Assembly (NCBI GenBank): GCA_028703175.1
Contig: JAQVNJ010000009.1
Location: 22,077 to 86,076 of the forward strand
Source of the DNA: JAAYCB01 sp012744395
GTDB taxonomy: Bacteria; Planctomycetota; Planctomycetia; Pirellulales; Thermoguttaceae
Length of the DNA stretch: 64,000 bases
Direction of reading: 5' to 3'
Below, piece after piece: positions 1-8,837 of the stretch (its first letter is position 1; each line of letters begins with the position of its first letter). The notes below the pieces were generated by a model. The model did no database searches, was not told the DNA's origin, and saw only the letters and a list, made by a program, of their open reading frames with translations. Position numbers and translations under genes: made by a program.

Positions 1-1945
1 CCGGCGTGCCCACGAACAGGTCGTCGCCCGGCGAATCGTACAGGCTGGCTTCGTCGACGCCGCCGTACCGCGCGTAGGCATGGACCTCCTCGAATTGGCG
101 GACTTCGAGGGTGAACCCCGCGCCGGTCAATTGGGCCAGTCCCGGCGAGGCGGTGAACAGATCGTCGCCCGGCGAATCGTCCAGCGCGGCGGTGTCTTGT
201 CCGCCACGGCCATCGATCCGGATCGTCTCGGCATTGGTCACGGCGACCGTGTAGCCCGGCCCGCTGAGCTCCGCCGCGCCCGGCCGCAGCGCGGCGGTGT
301 CCGATCCTTCCGCGCCGGCCAGCTCGGCCGTGTCCGAACCGGCCAGCCCGTCCAACGCGATCGTGTTGACCACGGCCCCGTCGAAGCGGTATTCGACCCC
401 GTTGATCCGGACCGCGTGCTCGGCGCCGGCGGCGAACTCGAAGCTGTCGTCGCCGGACGTGCCGTGGACCAGGACGGAGCCGCCGTCGATCTGGACCAGG
501 TTCGTCACCCGCAGCCGCACGCCGGGGTTCGCCTGGCCGCCATCGGCCCACGCGCGGACGTAGAGGGACTGGCCCGCGGAGACCGTCACGTCGATCCGCT
601 GGCTGCCGCTGGCCGCATCGCTCCCTCCGAGCCGTCGCTGACTCGAATCGAAAACTTCCAGGTTGACGCCCCCCTGAGCGCGGTTGAACGTGGCTTCGAC
701 CGTGAACAGGCCGTCGCGGGTCGCCGTGTAGGCGTACCACTGGCCGGCGGCGGTAATCGTCTGGCCATCGAGCTGAATCTGGTCGACCGGCCGCGCGGGC
801 GGCAGCCCCGGCGGCTGCGTCGGGGGTTGCGTCGGGGGCTGCGTCGGGGGCTGCGCGGCGGCCAGCGCCGTGTCGATCGCCCGGCCGATGTTCAGCCGCC
901 GATAGTTCTGGCGGGTCGCCGCGTCGTACACCTCGTCGGCTGAATCGTAGAGCGTCTCGTAGATCGTCTGTGGCGAGACGTCCGCGCTGCCGATCGACTC
1001 GTAGGCCTCGCGGACCAGCACGGCGGCGCCGGCGATGTAGGGCGATGCCATGCTCGTGCCCGACAGGCGGCCGTAATCGTCGTCAATCCCGTTCCGGTTG
1101 CCGAGGTAATCGGGCAGCGTGCTGTTGACGCTGCGGCCGGGCGCGGCGAGCATCGCCGCGTCGCGCTGCGTGAAGTAGCTCAGCTCGCCGGTCGAATCGA
1201 CCGAGCCGGCGGCCACGACGTGCGGGCTCGACGCTGGATAACTCAGCCCCGTCTGCTCAAAACGGGCGAATCCGTTGCCCGCGGCCGCCGTGACGAAAAT
1301 CCCGTCGGCCGCCAACTGGGCCAGTTCATCTTCGAGCACCGCACCCTCGGGAGGGCTGCTCGTGTTGGTGAACATCCCCATCGAGAGGTTGACGGTGGTG
1401 ATCGGGTTGTCGAAGGCGTCGCGGTTCTCGTGGACCCAGCGCAAGGCGTTCTCGACCCAGGCGAGTTGCGTCCGGCCGGCATCGTTGAAGACGCGCAGCG
1501 CGACCAGGTCGACGCCCGGCGCCACGCCGGGATTGCCGGGATCGGCCGAGGCGATGATGCCCGCAACATGGGTCCCGTGCGAGCCGTAAGGGCCGTCGTC
1601 GTAGGGATCGGCGTCGTTCTCCTCGGTGAAATCCCAGCCGCCAACAACGGTGAAACCCGGACCGAATCCGCCCCCCAAGGCCGTGTGGCTGTAGGCCACG
1701 CCGGAATCGATGATCACCACCGTCTGGCCTTCGCCGGTGAAATCGTGGCGGTCCTGAACGTCCGTCAGCCCGGTCACCGCGTGGGCGTCGAGAATCGTCG
1801 GGGCGGCGGTGACGCCGAGCGGCGCGACCTCGACCGGGTCGAAATCCAGTGCCGCCACCGGCTGGGCGGAAAGGGCAAGTCGAGGTTCGATCGATTCGAA
1901 GCGCGGTTTGCGGAAGGCGTCCCGGCGCCGGCGCGGTGAACGCAT
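1..1945 (-). CDS. Subtilisin-like serine protease (S8), C-terminus cut by window edge
   Basis: Translation of the minus strand from ATG 1945, preceded by GGAG, gives a continuous 648-residue reading frame that runs off the window start. Residues 1-27 hold an arginine-rich start followed by FESIEPRLALSA, the LExR-type export motif frequent in planctomycete secreted proteins. The S8 domain follows, with catalytic Asp80 (VVIIDSG), His123 (GSHGTHVAG), oxyanion Asn224 (AAAGNG) and Ser298 (SGTSMASP). A PPTQ repeat linker comes next, at about residues 400-412. After it is a PPC-like beta domain, then imperfect repeats containing DSPGDDLF followed by a glycine-rich stretch and FEEVHAYARYG. The protein is probably exported and cell-surface or extracellular. 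The protease call is firm. The substrate is unknown, and the C-terminal sorting or dockerin end, if any, lies outside the window. Confidence 0.93.
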   Translation of the reverse strand, partial: MRSPRRRRDAFRKPRFESIEPRLALSAQPVAALDFDPVEVAPLGVTAAPTILDAHAVTGLTDVQDRHDFTGEGQTVVIIDSGVAYSHTALGGGFGPGFTVVGGWDFTEENDADPYDDGPYGSHGTHVAGIIASADPGNPGVAPGVDLVALRVFNDAGRTQLAWVENALRWVHENRDAFDNPITTVNLSMGMFTNTSSPPEGAVLEDELAQLAADGIFVTAAAGNGFARFEQTGLSYPASSPHVVAAGSVDSTGELSYFTQRDAAMLAAPGRSVNSTLPDYLGNRNGIDDDYGRLSGTSMASPYIAGAAVLVREAYESIGSADVSPQTIYETLYDSADEVYDAATRQNYRRLNIGRAIDTALAAAQPPTQPPTQPPTQPPGLPPARPVDQIQLDGQTITAAGQWYAYTATRDGLFTVEATFNRAQGGVNLEVFDSSQRRLGGSDAASGSQRIDVTVSAGQSLYVRAWADGGQANPGVRLRVTNLVQIDGGSVLVHGTSGDDSFEFAAGAEHAVRINGVEYRFDGAVVNTIALDGLAGSDTAELAGAEGSDTAALRPGAAELSGPGYTVAVTNAETIRIDGRGGQDTAALDDSPGDDLFTASPGLAQLTGAGFTLEVRQFEEVHAYARYGGVDEASLYDSPGDDLFVGTP

Positions 1946-2427
1946 CAAGTCGTCTCCTTCAGTCAGCGGCGTGAGACGCGAGACTCCAACCGGCGGCAAT
2001 CCGCGGCGCGACTCACGCTGAACGGCGAATGTCGTCCTATCTCGGGCGATTGTCAATGGGCCGAGCTGCGGCCGGACACGGGCGCAGCGCAGATCAGTCA
2101 GGCCGATCGACAGGGCCGGGAGGAACGGATCGCTCCAGAACAGACCCGGGCGCCGACCGGCATCTGGGCACGCGCAACTATAGGTTGCGCAAGATGCGAA
2201 AGGTGCGGGGTTTTATTGAGAAACTGCCCCGCCGGTCGTCCGGCGATGCCGGGTCTGCTTGTCTTGCTGACGGATTCGTTTCGCGGTTGCGGAAGGTGCA
2301 CGCGGGCCGATCGGCGGCGTTGCCTTTTCGCAACAACGGAGGTGCTTTTTCAACCTTACGCAGCAAAACTTGAGTCGGATCGAAGAAAAGGCCGGGATTT
2401 TCCAGCTTTCCCGGCCGGCATTGCGGG
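1946..2427. other. Intergenic gap, no convincing gene
   Basis: This 482-base gap lies upstream of the subtilase and downstream of the glycosyltransferase. Short open frames on both strands have no family features and overlap one another, so I call no gene. The subtilase promoter must be here, but I see no clear -35/-10 pair. The right end holds the hairpin annotated separately. Confidence 0.6.
2385..2416 (-). terminator. Rho-independent terminator after the ArnT-like glycosyltransferase
   Basis: Perfect 8-bp arms GGCCGGGA (2390-2397) and TCCCGGCC (2409-2416) enclose an 11-base loop. Read on the minus strand, the hairpin is followed by TTTTCTTC. It starts 12 bases after the stop codon of the gene ending at 2428. 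Confidence 0.6.
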
Positions 2428-4155
2428 CTACTTCCACGTCCATGCCGCGCTGGATTCGGCCACAAGCCGCGGGGTCCGGAAGATTGCCCGATCCGGCTCG
2501 TGAACGCAATGCCGCCCCACCCGCCGCCAGCCGGGGCGGAGATTGAGCCGCTCGGCGACCTCGCCGACGTGCTCCTCCTCGACGACATACACCGTGTCGG
2601 GTTGCGCGCCCGGCCGCGGCCGCAACTCGTCGGCGCGCTGGCCGCGGAACTGGTCGATTGTCAGCCGCCTCCGCAGTTCGGGCTTCAGGTAGAATACGAC
2701 CGAGCCGACGCGCTGCTCGACGAGCACGACCTCGCCTGGAAGCCGCCCGCGGCGGTTGAAATACTCGGCCAGGTCCTTGGCGTTGTGCTGCGTGGCGAGG
2801 TGCGGCAGCACGAACGCCAGGACGAACAGCATGTGCGCGGCGGGGACGAGCACGCCGGCCGGCAGGGCTTGGGCCAGGCGCCGCTTGGACCACAGCCGCG
2901 CCGGAATCCAGGCCGAGAGGCCCACCAACACCGCCAGCACCACGGCGTACCAGGGGACCGGCAGGCCGAGGACGCGGTTCAGAACCGGCAGCGACAGCGG
3001 CAACAGCAGCGGGCCGATCCAGCCGATCGGCGCGAAACAGCGGCCAAACCACTCAAACGCCGGCTGCGACAGCTCGCCGTCGAGCAGTCGCGCCCAGACC
3101 GCGGCGGCCAGCACGGCCACCGGCGGAAAGACGGGCCAGATGTACGTCACGAGTTTCGAGCCGGCCGCCGAGAGCAGCACCGTGCAGGCCAGGAACCAGC
3201 ACCAGAGCAAGGTTGTGCCGCCGTCGCCGGGAAAGCGGCTTTCGCCCGGCCGGCGGCTCTCGCCCTTGCGCCTCTCCCACCAGTCCCTCACCGCCACCGG
3301 CAGGTAGAGAATCCAGGGAAGTCCGCCGGAAAGGATGATCGGAAGATAGTACCACCAGGGCTCGCCGCCATGGCGCTGGCTCTCGGTGGCAAAACCGAGC
3401 AGGTGCCGCTCGACGAAGTAATAGTGCAGGTAGCCCGGGTTCCGCGCTTCCATGGCCAGGTACCAGGGCAGGGCGATCAGCCCGGCAATCGCCAGCGCCG
3501 CCGCCCCGCGGACGCAGGCTTCGAGGGAGAGCCGGCGGGTGACGAGCAGATAGCTGCCGTACGAGACGCCAACCAGCCCGACGCCGACAAACCCCTTGGT
3601 CAGGCAGCTCAGGCCCAGCAGCACGCCGATCGTCACGGCCAGCCCCGCCTTGGTCCGGAAGCCGGATGCCCGATCCGCCTCCCAGAACAGCAGCGTGGCC
3701 AGCGCGGCGAACGGAACCAGGGCCACGTCGTGGACGGCCAGTTGCGCCAGGACGGTTGGCAGGACCATCGTCGCATAGAGCATCGCGGCCAATACGCCCG
3801 CTCTGGGCCCGAAGATCCGCCAACCGACAACGCCCGTGGCCAGCATCGCCGCCAGCCCGAAAAGCAGCCCCGGCAAGCGGACGGCGTCCTCGTTCATCCC
3901 CAGCAGCTTCAACGACAAGGCCTGCGCCCAGGTGAACAGGATCGGCTTGTCGAAAAACGCCTCCCCCTGAAACCGCGGTGTGACCCAATCGCCCCGTTCG
4001 ACCATCTCCTGGGCGATCGAGGCGTGAAAACCCTCGTCGGGGTCGGTCAAGGGGATTCGCAACGCCACCGGTCCCAGAAAGATCAACAACGCAATCAGTG
4101 AGGCCGCGACGATGAGCTGGCGAAGGCTTACGTCCGACCGGCGAGGCTCGTCCAT
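2428..4155 (-). CDS. ArnT-like membrane glycosyltransferase (PMT/GT39-GT83 superfamily)
   Basis: A 575-residue integral membrane protein. It opens with a hydrophobic segment (about residues 12-32), then an acidic first loop with LTDPDEGFHA and, about 30 residues on, FFDKPILF. That is the DE-containing catalytic loop pattern of ArnT and related lipid-linked sugar transferases. About ten further hydrophobic segments follow, then a soluble C-terminal domain from about residue 440, which is the normal layout and length for the family. The enzyme is expected to use a polyprenyl-phosphate sugar donor and modify lipid or protein on the outer face of the cytoplasmic membrane. The actual acceptor cannot be read from the sequence. 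It stands alone, with a terminator directly downstream. Confidence 0.88.
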   Translation of the reverse strand: MDEPRRSDVSLRQLIVAASLIALLIFLGPVALRIPLTDPDEGFHASIAQEMVERGDWVTPRFQGEAFFDKPILFTWAQALSLKLLGMNEDAVRLPGLLFGLAAMLATGVVGWRIFGPRAGVLAAMLYATMVLPTVLAQLAVHDVALVPFAALATLLFWEADRASGFRTKAGLAVTIGVLLGLSCLTKGFVGVGLVGVSYGSYLLVTRRLSLEACVRGAAALAIAGLIALPWYLAMEARNPGYLHYYFVERHLLGFATESQRHGGEPWWYYLPIILSGGLPWILYLPVAVRDWWERRKGESRRPGESRFPGDGGTTLLWCWFLACTVLLSAAGSKLVTYIWPVFPPVAVLAAAVWARLLDGELSQPAFEWFGRCFAPIGWIGPLLLPLSLPVLNRVLGLPVPWYAVVLAVLVGLSAWIPARLWSKRRLAQALPAGVLVPAAHMLFVLAFVLPHLATQHNAKDLAEYFNRRGRLPGEVVLVEQRVGSVVFYLKPELRRRLTIDQFRGQRADELRPRPGAQPDTVYVVEEEHVGEVAERLNLRPGWRRVGRHCVHEPDRAIFRTPRLVAESSAAWTWK

Positions 4156-4527
4156 GACGACATCCTTGTCCTCGATGAACCGGAAGAGAAACGGGCCGAC
4201 AATCTAGCAATTTCCCGCGCTGGCAAGAATGCCAATCGGGGTAGTTTCGGGACCGCGAAATGGGGGGCGGAATCCCTCGCTGGGCCGGATCGGCGCCAGC
4301 GCGGAAGACTGGGGGAAAAGGGCTGTCTGGCCAGCGCGGATGATCCGGCGGAAGCCGCGGTACGCGAAGCTCCCCGCCCGCCACGCTGCCCGAAATTTGT
4401 GGGCAGGCGGTCCGCTTTTGCCACGAACGAAGACCATGGTTCGGCGGCGAGGTTCCCAAGCTGGAGCTTGGGAACCAGGCAGGTCGGGCGAAGCGGAGTG
4501 GATTCCGCCGGACGGGGATCGTCGCGG
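4156..4527. other. Intergenic gap with one dispersed palindrome
   Basis: This gap is 372 bases long. Apart from the palindrome at 4451-4476 I see no gene or RNA. It must hold the promoter of the glycosyltransferase transcribed from 4155. Confidence 0.55.
4451..4476. repeat. Dispersed extragenic palindrome, copy A
   Basis: Perfect 12-base arms GGTTCCCAAGCT and AGCTTGGGAACC are separated by GG. Related copies lie at 31641, 40814, 48418 and, degenerate, at 47049. All are between genes. This copy lies just past the 3' end of the nuclease-like gene that stops at 4528. Confidence 0.85.
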
Positions 4528-5226
4528 CTAGGCGGGGATCGAGCGGGCCGCGGGGCGGCCGGTCGCGGCGAACTGGTAGAGCCGCGCGTTGCCCTGTTTG
4601 CCGACCTCGACGACCGTGCCCATCTTGCGAAGACAGTAGGCCACGCGCTGGGCGATCCAGCGGCGGACGCCGAGCGCGGCGGCCAGCTCGCCGGTGTCAA
4701 ACGGGGATCCAAGGCCCGACGGCAGCAACCGGCCGAGGTCACCGGCCGTCCGCAGCGTGTGCGTCTGGCGGACTGCCAGCAGCTTCTGGTCGGCGACGAC
4801 GAAATCGTTCCGCCGCCAGCGGCGGCGACGGCCGTGGCCCGGGTAGCGGAACTCCTCGACGTCGATCAGCGGGACATCGAGCGTCAGCCGCGGGTGGGGA
4901 AACACCCGCGTGAAGTAGACCAGTTCATCGAACACGTCGATCAGCCGGCCCTGTTTCGGGCTCCTCCGCCGCGACTCGACGCGGCCCCCCGGATCCGACA
5001 GCTTGACCAACTGCTTGCAGACGATGATCGGCTTGACGACGGTCACGGCGTGCCCGCCGAGCAGCGCGCGGACCTTGTCGCGGATCGCCGCCAGCGAGCC
5101 GTGCTGGACTTCGACGAGCCGGTCGCCGCAAACCACGTCGATCCGGTAGCGGCCAAGCGGCACTTCGAAGCGGGCCCCCGGCTCGGCGTAATGCGCTTTC
5201 AGAGCTTGATGCAGGGAGGTTTCCAC
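4528..5226 (-). CDS. Conserved planctomycete protein with PD-(D/E)XK-like N-terminus
   Basis: A predicted protein of 232 residues from GTG 5226, preceded by GGAAGGA. An upstream ATG at 5310 would add a low-quality leader without family character. Near the N-terminus, YRIDVV, a short turn and LVEVQHG recall the D-x(n)-ExK strand-turn-strand of PD-(D/E)XK nucleases, with Gln in place of the usual Lys. A very basic patch GHGRRRRWRRND lies in the middle. The last 70 residues (FDTGELAAALGVRRWIAQRV) resemble a winged helix, ending in GKQGNARLYQF. I recognise this as a family widespread in planctomycetes but know of no characterised member. DNA binding or cleavage is an inference from motifs only. 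Confidence 0.75.
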   Translation of the reverse strand: METSLHQALKAHYAEPGARFEVPLGRYRIDVVCGDRLVEVQHGSLAAIRDKVRALLGGHAVTVVKPIIVCKQLVKLSDPGGRVESRRRSPKQGRLIDVFDELVYFTRVFPHPRLTLDVPLIDVEEFRYPGHGRRRRWRRNDFVVADQKLLAVRQTHTLRTAGDLGRLLPSGLGSPFDTGELAAALGVRRWIAQRVAYCLRKMGTVVEVGKQGNARLYQFAATGRPAARSIPA

Positions 5227-5408
5227 GGATCCTTCCGGAAGACTGCGACAGGGGGGGCCGGCCCGACCGGGCCCCGACCACGTGTCTCGTCCGCGGCCGT
5301 CGTGCTGCATCCCAGCGCTAGCGGCGGCCGCCGCCAGAGGCGGAACGGTCCGCCCAGCGGCCTGTCCCCAAGATTCTTATCGACGGCATCCCGGCGGCCA
5401 GTCCAGTG

Positions 5409-5963
5409 TCAATCCGGGGGCGGCTCGATGCCGAAGTCGCGGATCGTCAACAGCGCGCGGAGCCGGTAGCCGCGGCTCTGGAAGGCCTCGCGGCCACCCT
5501 CCAGGCGGTCGACGATGGCGATCACGCCGGCCACCTGCATGCCGAACTCCTCGACCCGCTCGATAGCCTTCAGCGAGGAGCCGCCGGTCGTGACCACGTC
5601 TTCGACGATCACCGCGCGCTGGCCCGGCTCGACGGGCCCTTCGATGAACCGGTTCGTGCCGTGCCCTTTCGGTTCCTTCCGCACCATGAACCCCCGCAGT
5701 GGCGTCCCCCGCAGGGCCGACATCGTGACCACGGCGGCGGTGATCGGGTCGGCCCCGATCGACATCCCGCCGACCGCCTCCGGCATGTCCTCGGCCAACA
5801 GGTCGAGAATCCCCTCGGCGATCAGCCGGGCGCATTCCGCGTCGAGCGTCACCTGTTTGCCGTCGAGATAGTATGTCGCCTTCTTGCCGGAGGCCAGCGT
5901 GAAATCGCCAAACTTCAGGGCCTTTTCGCGAATCGCAGCGACCAGGGCTTGCGGGTCGTACAC
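5409..5963 (-). CDS. pyrE: Orotate phosphoribosyltransferase
   Basis: A protein of 184 residues that converts orotate and PRPP to OMP in de novo pyrimidine synthesis, in the cytoplasm. The PRPP-binding signature is VIVEDVVTTGGSS at about residues 117-129. LASGKKATYYLDGK near the N-terminus and FMVRKEPKGHGT at about 91-102 give the catalytic Lys and the flexible loop. The length is usual for the family. The start is GTG at 5963, with a strong GGGGAGG seven bases upstream. carB lies 31 kb away, so the pathway genes are scattered. Confidence 0.96.
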   Translation of the reverse strand: MYDPQALVAAIREKALKFGDFTLASGKKATYYLDGKQVTLDAECARLIAEGILDLLAEDMPEAVGGMSIGADPITAAVVTMSALRGTPLRGFMVRKEPKGHGTNRFIEGPVEPGQRAVIVEDVVTTGGSSLKAIERVEEFGMQVAGVIAIVDRLEGGREAFQSRGYRLRALLTIRDFGIEPPPD

Positions 5964-6143
5964 GGTGGGCCTCCCCGGGGGCTTGATGCGGTGGACGGAA
6001 ACAACGCCGGACAGTCCACGAGGATACCGGAGGCCGGGATTCCACGGAAGGGGGGAAGTTCCAATGGCGGTTGTCCAGGTTTGGCGGTTTTGCTAGGTTT
6101 TTCAATGGAGGGCTGATACCACCGGGCACCAATCGAGGGGCTG

Positions 6144-6713
6144 ATGATGGCAATGGGCGGTTTTAGCGGACGCAGCAGTGAGCTTGAGGAGAAGTTCTTC
6201 CGCGAGCGGGATATGCAGCTGCTTGAAGCGCTGCGCGAGAAGACGGCGGCCGCCGAGCGGCGAAAGGCCCTGGCCGAGGCGTCGGGGATCACGCACGACG
6301 GCCTGCTGGAGAAGCTGGAGACGCTGGGCCTGACCGGGCAGACGCTGGCCGCATTGCTGTTGGCGCCGCTGATCGAGGTGGCCTGGGCCGACGGAACGCT
6401 GCACGAGAAGGAGCGGCTGGCCGTGATGGGCGCGCTGCGGCAGAAAGGCATCGACAGCCAGCACCCGGCCTACCAGCTTCTGGAAGACTGGCTGCGGCGG
6501 AAGCCGGACCCGCAACTCCTCGAGGTCTGGAAGGAGTACGTGGCTTCGCTCGCGGAGGTGCTCGGCGAGGAGGAAAGGAAGGAACTCCGCGACGACTTGC
6601 TCCAGCGCGCCCGGGAGGTGGCCGAAGCGGCGGGTGGATTTTTCGGCTTCGGCGGCAAGATCTCCAAACGCGAACAGGAGTTGCTTGATGCGCTGGCCGC
6701 GGCGTTCGACTGA
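6144..6713 (+). CDS. TerB-like helical protein
   Basis: A 189-residue, highly charged, alpha-helical protein without signal peptide. The central VAWADGTLHEKERLAV (about residues 77-92) has the A-x-x-DG...E pattern of the TerB tellurite-resistance fold, whose Asp and Glu residues bind metal in characterised members. The N-terminal 60 residues are likely coiled. The C-terminus contains the glycine-rich GGFFGFGGKIS. It lies between divergent pyrE and hisF and shows no link to either. A true role in tellurite resistance is unlikely without other ter genes. Confidence 0.72.
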   Translation: MMAMGGFSGRSSELEEKFFRERDMQLLEALREKTAAAERRKALAEASGITHDGLLEKLETLGLTGQTLAALLLAPLIEVAWADGTLHEKERLAVMGALRQKGIDSQHPAYQLLEDWLRRKPDPQLLEVWKEYVASLAEVLGEEERKELRDDLLQRAREVAEAAGGFFGFGGKISKREQELLDALAAAFD

Positions 6714-6824
6714 CCGGCGGCCAGGCGGCCGCCTGGCCGCCAGGCGCGATCTCCGGGGTAGCACGGGACCCGGTCGGCAGCGCCACACAAGGCGACTCGT
6801 GCGCGGATTGAGGGAAGCCATCCG

Positions 6825-7586
6825 ATGACTCCACAGGTCACGATCATGCCGTGCCTTGACATGCGCAACGGCCGCGTCGTCAAGGGCGTCCATTTTGTCG
6901 ATATTCAAGACGCGGGCGATCCGGTCGAGTGTGCGCGGGCCTACTCGGCGGCCGGGGCCGACGCACTGGCCCTGCTCGACATCACCGCGACCGTCGAGCA
7001 GCGGCGGACGATGCTCGAGGTGGTCCAGCGCGTCGCCGCGGCCGCCACCGTGCCGTTGACCGTCGGCGGCGGTATCTCCGACGTCGCATCGGCCGCGGCC
7101 GTTCTCCAGGCCGGCGCCGAGAAAGTCTCCACCAGCAGCGCCGCCTTTCGCAAACCGCAGGTGATCGCCGAAATGGTGCGGGAGTTCGGCCCGGAAAAAG
7201 TCACCGTGGCGATCGACGTGGACCGCAGCCCGGCGATGCCGTCGGGCTACGAGGTCTATATCGACGGCGGGCGGACCGCGACCGGCGCCGACGCCGTCGA
7301 GTGGGCCAAGACAGTCGATGGATTCGGAGTGCCCGTGATCCTGCCGACGAGCAAGGCCGGCGACGGCGCCAAGACCGGCTACGACCTGCCGATGATCCGG
7401 GCGATGAAACAGGCCACCTCGGCCCAGATCGTGGCCTCGGGGGGCGCCGGGGCGCTCGAGCATTTCTACGCGGCGGTCGAGGCCGGCGCGACAATCCTGC
7501 TGGCGGCCTCGGTGTTCCATTTTCGCACGATCGCCATCCCGGATTTGAAGCACTACCTCCGCAGCCGCGGGGTCGCCGTGCGTTGA
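6825..7586 (+). CDS. hisF: Imidazole glycerol phosphate synthase cyclase subunit, divergent
   Basis: A 253-residue (beta/alpha)8 barrel that makes IGP and AICAR from PRFAR, using ammonia passed from the HisH glutaminase. The two catalytic aspartates are present as Asp12 (MPCLDMRNG) and Asp131 (AIDVD), with Lys20 (VVKGV) and the phosphate-site motif VASGGAGA near the C-terminus. The start has GAGGGAAG upstream. Two conserved stretches differ from the usual family sequence. KVSIN(T/S) reads KVSTSS, losing the Asn equivalent to T. maritima Asn103, and TSIDRDGTKSGYD reads TSKAGDGAKTGYD. hisH is not adjacent. Confidence 0.88.
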   Translation: MTPQVTIMPCLDMRNGRVVKGVHFVDIQDAGDPVECARAYSAAGADALALLDITATVEQRRTMLEVVQRVAAAATVPLTVGGGISDVASAAAVLQAGAEKVSTSSAAFRKPQVIAEMVREFGPEKVTVAIDVDRSPAMPSGYEVYIDGGRTATGADAVEWAKTVDGFGVPVILPTSKAGDGAKTGYDLPMIRAMKQATSAQIVASGGAGALEHFYAAVEAGATILLAASVFHFRTIAIPDLKHYLRSRGVAVR

Positions 7587-7674
7587 TCGGGGGCTTCCGA
7601 TCGGCCGCCCGGACCGCGCCCCGATGCGTTCCGTCGCGGGCGGGGCCTGTCCCGGTTATTTGCCGCGGCTGGCG

Positions 7675-7703
7675 TTGCCGCATTGGGGAGAATCGCGTAA
7701 GAT
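7675..7703 (+). promoter_or_regulatory. Possible sigma-70-type promoter for the diadenylate cyclase
   Basis: TTGCCG (7675-7680) and TAAGAT (7698-7703) are separated by 17 bases and lie about 160 bases upstream of the ATG at 7866. The match is moderate and planctomycete promoter consensus is not well fixed. Confidence 0.35.
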
Positions 7704-7865
7704 AAGGGGTCGCAAGCGTTTCTCGCCGTTTGCGGGGGACTGCTGTTCTGGGGCGATGACGCCGTGGGCTCGGTTCGCGCGGGGCTCGGCGCGCCGGCAG
7801 CAGCCCCGCACTGCTCGGAATCAGGTCTCTCGCCGATTCATCGTTGCCCCTGGAGGCGTGTGCGC

Positions 7866-8837
7866 ATGAAGCAGCTCAGATTCACCGATCGCTTCAAGAT
7901 TCTGTTCAACATGGCGGTTCGGCTGTCGGAGACGGTCGAAGCGGACGGTGTGCTGATTCTGCTCGACGGGACCGCCGATTGGGCGCGGTTGCGGAAGCAG
8001 GGAGATGGGGCTAAGATCATCGTGGTCGCCAACAGGTCGGTGGAACTTGCCGGTGCCGCCGAGGCGGGCCTTTCGCCGGTGGCCGTCAACATGCCCGACA
8101 GCCCGGTCTATGACCGGCTCACCCAGGCGCTGCTGGAAGCGGTGGCCGACGACATTCTTGCGCCCGGCTCCCGGGTGGTGGCGGTATACAGCGGTTTCGA
8201 GGCGGATACGGTCGATTCGGTCAGCGTGATCAACCTCGGCGAGCACCTCGACCGGCTTACCGGCCGCGATCTCCGCCAACTGGAGACGCGGGTTCCCCTG
8301 GAGACGCTCAAGGTGGTGGTCAACCTGGCCGTCGAGGTTGGCCGCGAGGGGCGCGAAGGCAAGCCCGTCGGCACGATGTTCGTCGTCGGCGACACCCGCA
8401 AGGTGCTCAATCACAGCAAGCCGGCCGGCTTCGACCCGGTGCGGGGCTATAACCGCAAGGAGCGGAACCTCTTCGAGGCACGGGTTCGCGAGGGCATCAA
8501 GGAAATCGCCCAGATGGACGGGGCGATCATCGTCTCGTCGGATGGAACCGTCGAAGCGGCTTGCCGTTACGTCGATTCGCCGGCAGCCACGATTACGCTC
8601 TCCAAGGGGCTCGGCGCGCGGCACTGGGCCGCCGCGGCGATCAGTCGGGCGAGCAATGCAGTGGCCGTCACCGTGAGCGAATCGAACGGAACGGTGCGGA
8701 TCTTCCAGAATGGCGAAGTCATGCTGCGAATCGAGCCGAGCCACCGGCGGCCGATGGTCTGGAGGGAATTCGACTACGAGCCGCCCGGCGTGGAGGCCCG
8801 CGCCAAGGCCAAACCGGAGACCGGCAAGTCCGCCTAA
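7866..8837 (+). CDS. DacZ-like diadenylate cyclase (DAC domain)
   Basis: A protein of 323 residues from ATG 7866 (TGGAGG upstream). The DAC domain at about residues 200-295 contains DGA at 218-220 (QMDGAIIVSSDG) and, instead of the canonical RHR, RHW at 252-254 (GLGARHWAAAAISR). DAC domains condense two ATP molecules to the second messenger c-di-AMP. Residues 10-125 form an alpha/beta region resembling the pyruvate-kinase C-terminal-like domain that precedes DAC in archaeal DacZ. There are no membrane segments, unlike CdaA, and no DisA-type HhH DNA-binding tail. The 3' end overlaps the convergent neighbour by four bases. Cyclase activity is likely but the motif change leaves doubt. Confidence 0.85.
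   Translation: MKQLRFTDRFKILFNMAVRLSETVEADGVLILLDGTADWARLRKQGDGAKIIVVANRSVELAGAAEAGLSPVAVNMPDSPVYDRLTQALLEAVADDILAPGSRVVAVYSGFEADTVDSVSVINLGEHLDRLTGRDLRQLETRVPLETLKVVVNLAVEVGREGREGKPVGTMFVVGDTRKVLNHSKPAGFDPVRGYNRKERNLFEARVREGIKEIAQMDGAIIVSSDGTVEAACRYVDSPAATITLSKGLGARHWAAAAISRASNAVAVTVSESNGTVRIFQNGEVMLRIEPSHRRPMVWREFDYEPPGVEARAKAKPETGKSA

Noticed and set aside
1946..2427. Small genes in the gap upstream of the subtilase
   Set aside because: Open frames on both strands overlap each other and lack ribosome binding sites or family motifs.
6144..6713. Tellurite-resistance operon
   Set aside because: Only one TerB-like protein is present. No terC/terD-type neighbours are seen.
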